Origin: Lotus japonicus | Taxonomy: Eukaryota > Streptophyta > Magnoliopsida > Fabales > Fabaceae | DNA: 64,000 nucleotides | Assembly (NCBI RefSeq): GCF_012489685.1 | Contig: NC_080041.1 | Span: 35,205,780-35,269,779, forward strand | Direction: 5' to 3' | In this document: positions 47,901 to 57,070 of the stretch, piece after piece | How the letters are laid out: every line of letters begins with the position of its first letter | Position numbering within the stretch: the first letter of the stretch is position 1 | Translations under genes and position numbers: made by a program | The notes under the pieces: model-generated | The model's input: only the letters and a program-made list of their open reading frames with translations | Told to the model about the DNA's origin: nothing | Databases searched by the model: none

Positions 47901-48334
47901 AGGTACATCTTCACACTATTCATGTGCCTGGAACATCCACTATCAAAGTACCAATCTTCCTTAGAAGATGCTCTCAGAGAGGTGTAGGCAACAAGAGCAG
48001 TTACAATGTTCTTAGGTTTCCACTCTCTTATCTTTGGATTAGTAGAGGTGTGCATCTGAGTAGTTCTCCAGTGTTGAGGTGTTCCATACAGCCTGTAACA
48101 ATAGGGTCTTATATGTCCATGCTTACCACAGTGATGACATTTCCAGGTTGTGCTTCTCATTATTTGGGTTGGAGGATAAGAATAAGGAATCTGCTGGTAT
48201 CCTTGTTGAGCAACATGTTGAGACATTCGGTTTGACATCTTGAACTCAGTCTTCTTCTCTGCAGGAATGAACTTATTACTGATCTTTCTATTTTCTTCAG
48301 TTGTGGGGTCTTCAGTATAGCCTAAACCTGTCAT
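44918..48334 (-). pseudogene. E3 pol with several stops and frameshifts
   Basis: Recognisable blocks: zinc knuckle-like CHHCGKHGHIRPYC near 48150, protease [11 protein letters not shown] (about 47950), pre-integrase WHQKxGHLN (in-frame TAA at the x, near 47548), integrase core ([29 protein letters not shown]), RT (YVDDIVFG, near 45870) and RNase H (DGKSTSGG, LSTTEAEYIAAG, ADIFTKALDAAKFEEL). There are frameshifts near 46340 and 45940 and stops near 47548, 45970 (TGA in place of the Trp of PRAW) and 45692. It is not functional. Confidence 0.88.
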
Positions 48335-48613
48335 ATCCTTTGCAACTTATCCTATTTCTAAAATCAAGTCAAATACATCAGTTCCATTATTCAACATACG
48401 AACATATTTTATCATACCTTCAATTTTTGACTTTAGCACCGTGACTTCTTCTTGAAGACTGCCATTCAAAATCAAAAAATTCTGCTTCTCAACTTCCAGA
48501 TTCTTGACAACTCCTTCCAGCTTCATTCCCTTTTCACAGGCATCCTTCCAGTTGTTGAATAGAAGTTTGTAGGTTTCAGCAAGTTCCTCCTCAGATATTT
48601 CACCATCACTTGA

Positions 48614-49680
48614 TTATGATCCAGAGTTGCACTTCACAGTAAGCCTCATGACTTGAGGTTCATCTTCCTCTCCTGTATCATCATCAGACCAAGTAGCCAC
48701 CATTCCTTTTCCCAGTTTCTTTAGATAAGTTGCACATTCTGCCTTTATATGCTCATATCCTTCGCATTCATGACACTGGACACCTTTACTTTTGTTGTAC
48801 TTGTCTTCTTCCTTTTTTCTGCGAGCAAAATCAGAGTGTTTTCCAATGTCAGACCGCTTGTCTGGCACATTTGGTCGAGGTCTTCTTTCAAACCTCCTCA
48901 CCACTTTGTTGAACTTTCTCCCAAGCATAGATATTGCTTCAGACAGATTTTCATCAGAATCTTTCTCACTTGCATCATCATCTTCAGTATTTGACACAAA
49001 AGCTATACTTTTGCTCTTCTTGTCTGACCTTTCATTCACAGACATCTCGAAGGTCTGTAATGAACCAATTAATTCATCTACTTTTATGCTTCCAATATCC
49101 TGAGCTTCCTCGATTGCTGTCACCTTCATATCGAATTTCTTAGGTAAAGATCTGAGAATTTTCTGACTAGCATTTCCTCAGACATTTGTTCTCCAAGGGC
49201 AAATGATGCATTAGCCATATCTCGCACCCTCATGTGAAATTCTGACACAGTTTCATCCTCCTTCATCTTCAGAATCTCAAACTGAGTGGTAAGAAGTTGA
49301 AGTCTTGACACTCTTACTCTTGTGGTGCCTTCATGAGCAACTCTGAGGATTTCCCAGGCATCCTTAGCCACAGTGCAGGTATTGATCAACCTGAACATAT
49401 TCTTCTCCACTCCATTGAAGATGGAATTCAGTGCTTTTGAGTTTGCTAAAGCTTCATTATCTTCCTCCTTGGTCCATTCTTCCTCAGGCCTCAAATCAGT
49501 GGTTGAAGTTCCCTCTTTGTCACTTTTCACAGGATGTTTCCACCTTTTGACAATGGATTTTCATGTCTTGCCGTCAATGGATCTCAAGAATGCTATCATA
49601 CGAGCTTTCAAATAGTCATAGTTAGTACCATCCAAGATTGGTGGCCTATGAACAGATCCTCCTTCTTTGTTGTTGTCCAT
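48614..49680 (-). pseudogene. E3 gag, broken
   Basis: The ATG at 49680 (MDNNKEGGSV) follows the PBS. A TGA interrupts after about 40 codons. The capsid-type domain (AWEILRVAHEGTTRVR, LQLLTTQFEILKMKEDETV) continues to a frameshift near 49128, then a CCHC knuckle (CHECEGYEHIKAEC) and an acidic end to 48614. Further decayed gag-pol linker lies at 48335-48613. Confidence 0.82.
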
Positions 49681-49733
49681 AATACCAGAATTGTCTCCCT
49701 AGATCTCACCCAAAAGTAGAACAGGGGGTGCCT

Positions 49734-49745
49734 GCTCTAATACCA
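49734..49745 (-). other. E3 primer-binding site for tRNA initiator Met
   Basis: TGGTATTAGAGC on the minus strand has one mismatch to the standard copia PBS. It lies two bases from LTR-b. Confidence 0.85.
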
Positions 49746-49747
49746 AT

Positions 49748-50655
49748 TGAAATTCTGGCAAGTGTAGCACGGATGTTTTACCAGATGTCTAAGACATCTT
49801 TTATAACAATATGACTAACATAGCTAACAATGCAACAAGATAAACAACTAAAAAGAACAGTAAATAGACACAGAAGATTGTTAACCCAGTTCGGTGCAAT
49901 ACCACCTACGTCTGGAGGGTTTTCACCCAAGAGAGATAATCCACTATTATAAAGAAATTGAACATAAAAGGTTTCACAGGAAATGCCCCAGTTCAACTAC
50001 CTTTTCTACCTATCTCTACCCGTGGAATACTACTCAGATCTCCCCCTAAGTATGAGAACACCCTATCACTCTCTCACAATCACTGCCACAGTGATTGAAC
50101 TCAAATATGAGTTACAAAGACAGATCTCAAGATCACACAGTAAACACTCACCCTTAGCTCACAACAATGGCATAAAGCTTCTAAGAGTACAAAAATAGTA
50201 TGAACTTGATGAAAACCCTAATATGATAATATGTTCTCTACACGAGACTAGGTCTTGAGTCTTCATATATAGTCTTCCAGACCTTATCTTCATTGGGCTT
50301 GAAATAGCACACGGTCCATACACAAATCAGAAAATTGCTAAAAGAAAACAGTTAAGAACAAATCTGCAGAGGATCCTTGACCGATCAATAATTAAGCAGA
50401 TTCCAACTTCCATAAATAGCTCCAAATCAATCCCCCTTGAACCGGGTTTGATTACACAGGAATATTCCTTGACGGCGCACAGAAGCTTCCCGCAAAAACC
50501 TAACTTGAACACAAAGCTTCACAGATAACCAAACAACCAACTCACATCATATCCTCAGCTACAGATGTCATAGGCAAGGTGTTACAACATCGAGTTTGAC
50601 AAGTTGGCACACACATACTTAGCTAAAATGCAGACAACCAAACAAAGGAACAACA
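49748..50655 (-). repeat. E3 5' LTR (LTR-b)
   Basis: A 908-bp homologue of LTR-c. Its right side does not end in host DNA. It continues into polypurine tract and env 3' sequence (50656-51243), the signature of a shared LTR in a tandem pair. Confidence 0.85.
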
Positions 50656-51243
50656 ATCTCCCGCTTTGTCAAATTTTAGTGAATATACTACACTACCATA
50701 AAACCTCTTCAGAAACCAACTAATCAGCTTGAAATACCAGAGAAGAGTGAATCAGACCATATCAAGGTAGCTTAAAACACTTCCAACAACATAGCTATTA
50801 TCAGCAGCTAACCCAAGTGAAGTATCACAAACTAACAGAGTACAGCACAGCAGAAAGGTAACATCACATCAACCTTCACTGCACAGTAGGTAAACTAAGT
50901 ACACATCAAGAACAACATCAAGAACTACTGCTCACTTACTGCATACATGCCAACAAAGTAATCATTAACAATTACTCCCCCTTATTAGCACAATTTGGCA
51001 AAGACTCAATGAAGAAAAGTCATACTATTATAGAACAACCAGAATAGAGAATTCAAGTGCAAAAATCCACAATCAGACTTATTACAGACCAGGAGCAAAT
51101 GTAGTAGTTATAGGGCCACACAAGGCTTCATCAAATACATCCAAAATGAAAATAGAACAAATTAAAGAGATGTGCTACGAGTGGCAGAACTGGTGGAGTC
51201 AGTGACATCCTCTTGTTCTTCTTCATCAGACTCCTCATTTTCC
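50656..51243 (-). pseudogene. Remnant internal segment of a second E3 unit
   Basis: It matches 42181-42775 (polypurine tract, 3' non-coding region and the last 25 or so env codons). It then breaks at 51243/51244 into LTR sequence that matches 42029-42170, with a three-base CTT overlap at the joint. The following 51244-51387 is LTR-a, which lacks both ends. Confidence 0.8.
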
Positions 51244-51387
51244 TTGAACACAAAGCTTCACAGATAACCAAACAACCAACTCACAGCTTATACTCGGGGA
51301 CAGATGTCATAGGCAAGGTGTTACAACATCGGGTCCGACAAGTTGGCACACACATACTTAGCTAAAATGCAGACAACCAAACAAATC

Positions 51388-51627
51388 GGGTTGTCCAAAC
51401 TCTGCATAATATTGATGACTTGTAAGATCCCATGGATAGAAATTGTCATCACCTTCCCAAAAGATATCGGGTTGTCCTTCCCATCCTTGGTCATAGTATT
51501 GACGTTGACCATATCCATGGAATCCACTCAAATCGAAGCATCCATTGAACCTTGTAAAAAACACTTTCACACAAACAGGTAAGTAGCACCAATTCAATGA
51601 AGCAATGATAGTTAAAATTCCAAGCAA
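51388..51627 (-). pseudogene. N-terminal gag-like piece of the gypsy-like element
   Basis: The minus-strand frame holds GFHGYGQRQYYDQGWEGQPD and further Trp/Tyr/Asp-rich sequence. It would continue across E3 into 41276-40782. No known domain is recognised; position after the PBS suggests the start of gag. Confidence 0.45.
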
Positions 51628-51661
51628 TAAAACTCAAGAATCATTCAGCAAAACAAAACTA

Positions 51662-51679
51662 TCCCCGGCAACGGCGCCA
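51662..51679 (-). other. Primer-binding site for tRNA-Asp
   Basis: On the plus strand TCCCCGGCAACGGCGCCA equals the 3' end of plant tRNA-Asp(GUC) including CCA, so the minus strand is its 18-base complement. It lies six bases inside the 5' LTR, typical of Athila-type gypsy elements. Confidence 0.92.
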
Positions 51680-51685
51680 AAAACT

Positions 51686-53150
51686 TGATAGCAATTCCAC
51701 AAGTGTACGGATTGATCGAAGTAATAAAAAGATATCGAACCACATGGATAGTTGTTTATCAAATTGATCAAGGAATTTAGTGTTTAGAATTGTATAAAGA
51801 AAACAATATAAGTTTGAATTTTTGTTGTGTTTAACACACTTGTGATGAAGAGTAAGAATTATAATTCAGAAAAAGAAGTGCCCTGGGTAAAGTTTCACTT
51901 AATCTAATTATGTTTCTTACAACCAAGTCCTTATATGAAGTTTAGAATCCTTTCTATGGTGATGTAGCATTTACCTTCACTTATTAATACCTTAATCAAG
52001 CAAATCATTCAATCTCAGGTTGCTAAGCCTAATACCTTAGTACCTAGTTAATTCAATTGAAGAATTATTGTTCTATGTTCAGGCCAACTCAATAAGTTCC
52101 CACCCTTATACCTAAGTGGTAGTAAACAAAGAAATCTAATCCCAAGTCCCTTAATCCTTACCAACTATCGTTGTGCAAGAAGAAAGTCAAACACTTGCAT
52201 GCATTCAAGAGAGTATTGAAACAGAGAGAAGATACATATAAAGGAAACTTTATTCATATAAGAAACTCAGAAGTTCAAAACATAATTAAAGCTAAGGTTC
52301 ACTTCACCCAAAGTACAAAGAAAACTAGACAAGAATGGCTAGAGAATTTATCATGCAAATTAAAAGAACAAAAACCTGAAATAAGAGTACCAAGAAGCCT
52401 CCCACAAGCTCCAAGGAACTAAAACTCTAAGTTTTTTTCAAAAAGTTACAAGATACCTAAAAGAAATAACAAAATCCCTATTTATAGAGTTTCCAGCGGT
52501 AATCCACGCATGTGCGTGGCCTCCTCCACGCACATGCGTGGGCAAAACGCTCAAAATCGCACAATTCGCAGCATCAGATTTTGCCTCCATGCATGTGCGT
52601 GGATCAGGCGGCGCACATGCGTGGGCATCAGGTTTTTCCAACAGGAGCTCCACGCATGTGCGTGGGATACATGGCGCACATGCGTGGCTCATATGATTTT
52701 TTTTCAATTTTGTAACTCCTTCTTCATCTATCATCATGGCTCATTACTTGGCTTTCAATCATCATCATTTTCCATAAAAACCCTATCAAACCTGAAAAGA
52801 ATCTCAAGAAAGCATCAAAACAACAATGTAACTCATGGAAACATCTCATTAATCATGATAATTCAGCAACCATCCGTTCAATTCATCAAACAAAAACCCC
52901 CAAAAGACCATCAACCCTCATATTCTCACAAGATTTCAGTTCAAATATGACCTTAAGAATTAACCTCAAACTAAAACTAATAAAAATTAATAAAAAGACT
53001 AAATAAATAGATTAAAAATACCTAAACTAATGCAGATGCAATTATGAACTAAAAAGGGACTTAACTTGACTAAAAACTCAATAAAAGACTCAAAAAGGAA
53101 AAAGAAAGAAACAAGGACTCGACAAAAATAGAATAAACCTCAAGTCATCA
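51686..53150 (-). repeat. Gypsy-like element 5' LTR
   Basis: It is 1465 bp with intact TG...CA ends (TGATGACTT...GCTATCA on the minus strand). TATA is near 52483, and the six-copy palindrome array is at 52504-52688, with all six copies closer to consensus than in the 3' LTR. TSD GTTTC is at 53151-53155. Confidence 0.92.
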
Positions 53151-53418
53151 GTTTCTTTTTATATCTTACTACTAGTAAACTAAATATAATGTTTAGCATA
53201 TGCTTGCATGCTAAATTTCAATCTTGACATAAAGAATCTCATTTGATTTCAATTAAAAGGATATTATAGTATCTATAAAAGGAACAACGAACAAATGTAG
53301 GATTATGGTATCCTAAGAGTAGTGCATGTTTGCAAATAGGGTTCACTGATTTAAATTTGGTGGTTGTAAAACTGAAAGGTAAAGTACTCTGGGTAGTTCT
53401 CATATTCTAGGAAATCAT
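53151..53418 (+). pseudogene. Copia RT/RNase H fragment, duplication unit A, right half
   Basis: It continues the fragment cut at 37957. It aligns with 55240-55460 (TATAATGTTTAGCATATG, TCTTGACATAAAGAATCTCA, TGTAGGATTATGGTAT). It encodes decayed LCARYQS and [15 protein letters not shown] RNase H blocks and ends at the start of tRNA copy B. Confidence 0.7.
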
Positions 53419-53421
53419 CAA

Positions 53422-54873
53422 GCTCTTATAGCTCAATGGTAGAGCGTGTTAGTCTTGTAAACTAAAGGCCTGTATTTTTTTATTTTTTTTAGAAAGCAAA
53501 ATTATTATCAGAGGAATGGTCGAAAATACAAACGACACTCAACAAAGTGAGCATAATCCTCTCCAATGGTACAAAGAAAAACCTAAAAAGAACAATTTAG
53601 GACGAGCTAAATTGTTACTCGACAATCAATTGGGCAAAAGACCTTGGAAACAAATTGTTGCTTTGGTGCACGACTCGTAAAACTTTTGAAGCAACGCACT
53701 TAAAAAAACACCTGCACCAATGGCAAGATAAACCCTAAGCAACATCAACAAGGATCATAACTTGAACCAATCAACCAAACACCAATCGACCAAAACGAGA
53801 AGGGACAATTGTTGGGGACCGAGATGCAGAGAAGAACAAGCCACATAACCCCAGCAAAAACAGAACCCATCTCACCATTGGAGGTGACGCAAATCAGAAC
53901 AGTACCACAACCAGAAGGAAAAAGCAAAAAAAAAACGGCCACCTAAACCCAACATCCAAGATCAGCCGACGTCGATCTCAAAAGGCACACCACCGGCTCA
54001 AATCCCCAGGCAGCAAACCGCACAAAGATTGCAAACCCAAAGAAAATCCATTCTTCAGATGCACACAAACCCTCAAAATTCGGTTACAGTACACTATTCC
54101 TCTTCTTGACCTTCTCATCAAATTGAAGAATAGAAAAAGAAGGCTCATTGCAGACTTGATAAACTTGACTTTATTCATTGCAAGCTCAAAAACACCAATT
54201 TTTCCTTCAGAATGATCCAAACCCATGCTTGATAAATGTTCCTTATCAGCTTTAGATTGTTCTGAATGGTGGAAGAGCCTCACTCCTCGAACACCAGCAC
54301 CCTTGGTGAAATACGCCGACTTCAAAAGATCCAAACAAAACCCCCACCGAAAATCTGATCCGAGCAAAGTTCCCCTGCCGACAAGGGCAATCGAGCACAC
54401 CGACAACAAAACCAACCAAATAAAAACTCGACCATAGATCTGTGAAAATCTGGTCAAAAAATACATAACTGGGACCGAGGAAGCCAGACGAAGAACAACA
54501 AACGAGAGCGGCACACAAAGGGCGGGGCAGGAGATCGGTGGTCGGCGGCCACTAGCAGAGAAGAAAGGAGCATCGCTGGAGAACCTCTATTTGCAACATC
54601 TTGGAGATAAAAACACCCAAGGAAAGGAGCAAGAGAGGGGGACCAAGTCAGGTTAGAGAGAAAGGAAACGGGGTACGGTAAGGAGAGGAAGAAAGCAAGA
54701 TAGAGAGAGATCGAGGAGGGGTTGCCACCGCGCTAGGAGGGGGAGCGGCGCGACGGCTACCCAAGCAGAGTCGTTTAGAAGAGAGTTTTAGAGAAATAGG
54801 GTTTTAGAGAGAGGGTACAACACAAAGATATTAGATTTTGCAGATTTTTTAATAACAATCATGCATGGGGGCA
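53422..54873 (+). pseudogene. tRNA-Thr pseudogene (copy B), split by a LINE-like insertion
   Basis: The 5' part (53422-53474) keeps the A-box, D-arm and CTTGTAA anticodon loop, with base changes in the acceptor stem (GCTCTTA) and one extra base near 53448. The 3' part (about 54860-54873) keeps ATGCATGGGGGCA. The B-box region is lost or altered at the insertion, so it cannot be transcribed as a tRNA. Confidence 0.8.
53475..54859 (-). mobile_element. LINE-like non-LTR retroelement, shortened
   Basis: On the minus strand it starts with a 5'-UTR-like sequence (CTCTCTCTAAAACCC near 54810, GC-rich with CGGCGGC) and ends in a poly-A stretch (TTTTTTTATTTTTTTT on plus at 53476-53490), as in plant LINEs. 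A 178-codon minus frame (53978-54514) has no recognised domain, and no reverse transcriptase is seen, so the middle is deleted or this is a non-autonomous derivative. No clear target duplication was found. Confidence 0.6.
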
Positions 54874-54903
54874 AATATGTTTTTTGCTCCTTAATTTATC
54901 CTT

Positions 54904-55830
54904 ATGAAAAAATATAATCATCAAACCATACTCATACAAATATATTTTGATGATATTATATATGGTTCCACTAGTGAGCCTCTATTCAGCGAGTTTCCTA
55001 AAATAATGCTAGGTGAATTTAAGATATCTATGATAAGAAAGTTAACTCCTTTCTTGGTCTACAAATCAAACATTTGGAGAATAATATCTTTGTCATTCAA
55101 TTGAAATATTTTGAGAAACTGATATGATAATTGCAAAGTGATGGCCACTCCAATGGAAACGTCCACCTATTTAGACAAAGGATTGTTTAGTAAGCATGTA
55201 GACATCACCAAATATCATGGTATGATTGGATTATTGCTATATCTGATTACTAGTAGACCAAATATAATGTTTAGCATATGTTTGTGTGCTAGATATCAAT
55301 CTTGACATAAAGAATCTCATTTGGTTACAGCTAAATAGTAATTACAAGGAAAAAGAACAAATGTAGGATTATGGTATTCTAAGGGTAGATCAAGTTGGCA
55401 AGTAGAGTTCACTTATTCAAATTTTGTTGGTTGTAAAACTGAAAGCAAAAGTACTTGATGTAGGAAGTGCATTAGTTTCATGGATTTGTAAGAAATAAGC
55501 ATGTATTTCCTTATCCACTATTGAGCCTGAATGCATTACAATTGGTAGTTGTTGTGCACAAATACTATGGCTAAAATAATATCTTACTGAGTATGGCATG
55601 GACTTAAGGTGTATTTCTATTAAATGTCATAATACAAGTGTTGCGAATTTAACTAAGAATCTTGTAAAGCACTCTAATACTAAACACATAGATGTCAGAC
55701 ATAATTGCCCATAGGGATCATGTGCTTAAGAATGATAAAGTACTAGAACTTGAAGATACTAATTTTCAATACTAATGTATAAGATAAGTTAGAATTAGAC
55801 ATCTTGGATTAATCTAGTGTGAATTTATAT
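54904..55830 (+). pseudogene. Copia RT/RNase H fragment, duplication unit B
   Basis: The plus strand encodes a decayed RT with IQIYFDDIIYGST (active-site YVDD changed to YFDD), then LYLTTSRPD-type and RNase H blocks (GCKTESKST) and KHIDVRH near 55690. There are many stops and frameshifts. It begins directly after the broken tRNA, as in unit A, which shows that tRNA and copia fragment were duplicated together. From 55831 to 55949 no feature is seen. Confidence 0.78.
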
Positions 55831-55949
55831 TTCCTATCTAAAATCATTACTATCATGAGTATTTATTTGTCATAAAATCATAACATTCATTAGAAATCTA
55901 TTGTATGATTCTCAAAAGACTAATTTCTGCATAATTTTCACAAATCAAT

Positions 55950-56600
55950 TGTCTGGTGTTCCGTACTAGAGTCAATCAAAGTAACAAAGGTACAATGATA
56001 AACCCTAGCAGAGCACAAATATGGAAATGATGTAATAAAGAGGGAATATTCTCATTAATGATAGTAAAGTTGTCAGATACAAAGCAAGGACCTCCATTTT
56101 ATAGGGGGTGTGGTCCTCATCTAGATTATTCCTACATTTGGGCCTTACAATCAAGGCCCAAATTCCTATGCAAATAAGACAAATCCAACAGAATCTTCCA
56201 GCTAGCGAGTGGGGCCACATATATTGGTGATGGACCTTCATGCCGTTTATCGTTGCTCATATCTTCCTGACTGCTTCCTCGTCCCACCATATTAGTGTAC
56301 CGGGCGGTCATGGATCCCCCGCCCAGTCCATAAGCCCCCAAGACATGAGGTTCGATATACTTGAATCGAAATGTCTTTATTTTGCTTGAAAGTTTCGCTA
56401 CTCGTGTCGCCAGGGCGAGGAATCTCGCTACTGTTGATTTTGATGACGCCAATACTTTTTGGGCGTGAAAATAACGATATCTCATGATGTAATTTATATC
56501 TTGTCCTCATAATTGGTCGGTGACGCCCTATTTATATGCTGCCATGTGCCGCTGTTCAATTTTGATCTTTCGTGGTAGGTTTCGTTGATCGCCTAGCTTC
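55950..56600 (-). repeat. Probable 3' LTR of the Tat-type gypsy element
   Basis: The plus-strand left end TGTCTGGTGTTCCG corresponds to an LTR end ...CCAGACA on minus. A minus-strand TATA box (CCTATAAAATGG) lies near 56097-56108, followed by an R/U5-like leader. The right boundary is uncertain and no partner LTR is in the window. Confidence 0.5.
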
Positions 56601-56911
56601 TTTCTTTCAGATGTCAATCAAACGTCAATCGTGCCTTTTTACTGACACACGCATCCCCATTTTCCTAGATTTTTCCATCATTAGTAATGAATGTGGTTTT
56701 GCACGTGCATGCGTCTCGAGGAGTTGCTTCGTTCGGTGTAAACCTAGGATCATGGGGTACCCTTTCATTCTTTCAACACCTTTTCAAAATTTTCAAATTT
56801 TTTCAAAATCTTTCCTAATCCATCGGTTCACCCTCTTCCCACTCATTCTCTCTCTTTACCCGTCGGTTCATCATCCTCTCTTCCCACTCATTCTCTATCT
56901 TCTTTTTTGCC

Positions 56912-56918
56912 TATAAAA
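56912..56918 (+). promoter_or_regulatory. TATA box upstream of the Tat antisense ORF
   Basis: TATAAAA in GCCTATAAAACCTCC, followed by a C/T-rich leader of about 150 bases to the first ATG at 57071. The arrangement is like a normal plant promoter and is independent of the element's own minus-strand transcription. Confidence 0.45.
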
Positions 56919-57070
56919 CCTCCCTTTTTCTCCCTTCCACTTTTACCTTCCAAATTTTTTTTCCAAAAAAGCTAACACTCCTGCTTTCTCTCTAAAGATC
57001 AAATTTCTCCAGTTTTCGATCAAGTTCGTCTTTCCGGCCGTCGCCATTGCTCGGTGCTTTCCTTTAGTCC

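Larger units (their letters stand above)
41277..51387 (-). mobile_element. E3: older SIRE-type copia with a partial tandem LTR structure
   Basis: This element is nested in the gypsy-like element. On the minus strand the order is truncated LTR-a (51387-51244), env 3' end and polypurine tract (51243-50656), complete LTR-b (50655-49748), PBS, gag, pol, env-like ORF, polypurine tract and LTR-c (42180-41277). Three LTRs and two internal segments imply a tandem dimer with shared LTR that lost most of one unit. The coding region has several stops and frameshifts, so it is dead. The outer right end lacks the terminal bases of the LTR, so no TSD is visible (left flank TCTTC). Confidence 0.85.
37958..53150 (-). 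mobile_element. Non-autonomous gypsy-like LTR element (tRNA-Asp PBS) carrying nested copia E3
   Basis: It is bounded by LTRs of 1455 and 1465 bp and TSD GTTTC. In minus-strand order it has 5' LTR (51686-53150), tRNA-Asp PBS, a short gag-like region, non-coding sequence and 3' LTR (37958-39412). The internal part without E3 is only about 2.2 kb and has no protease, RT or integrase, so it would depend on enzymes from another element. The PBS and the gag-like NLETKLGHLAKTIAEG motif suggest an Athila-related parent (inference). LTR differences by eye are around 3%. Confidence 0.88.
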
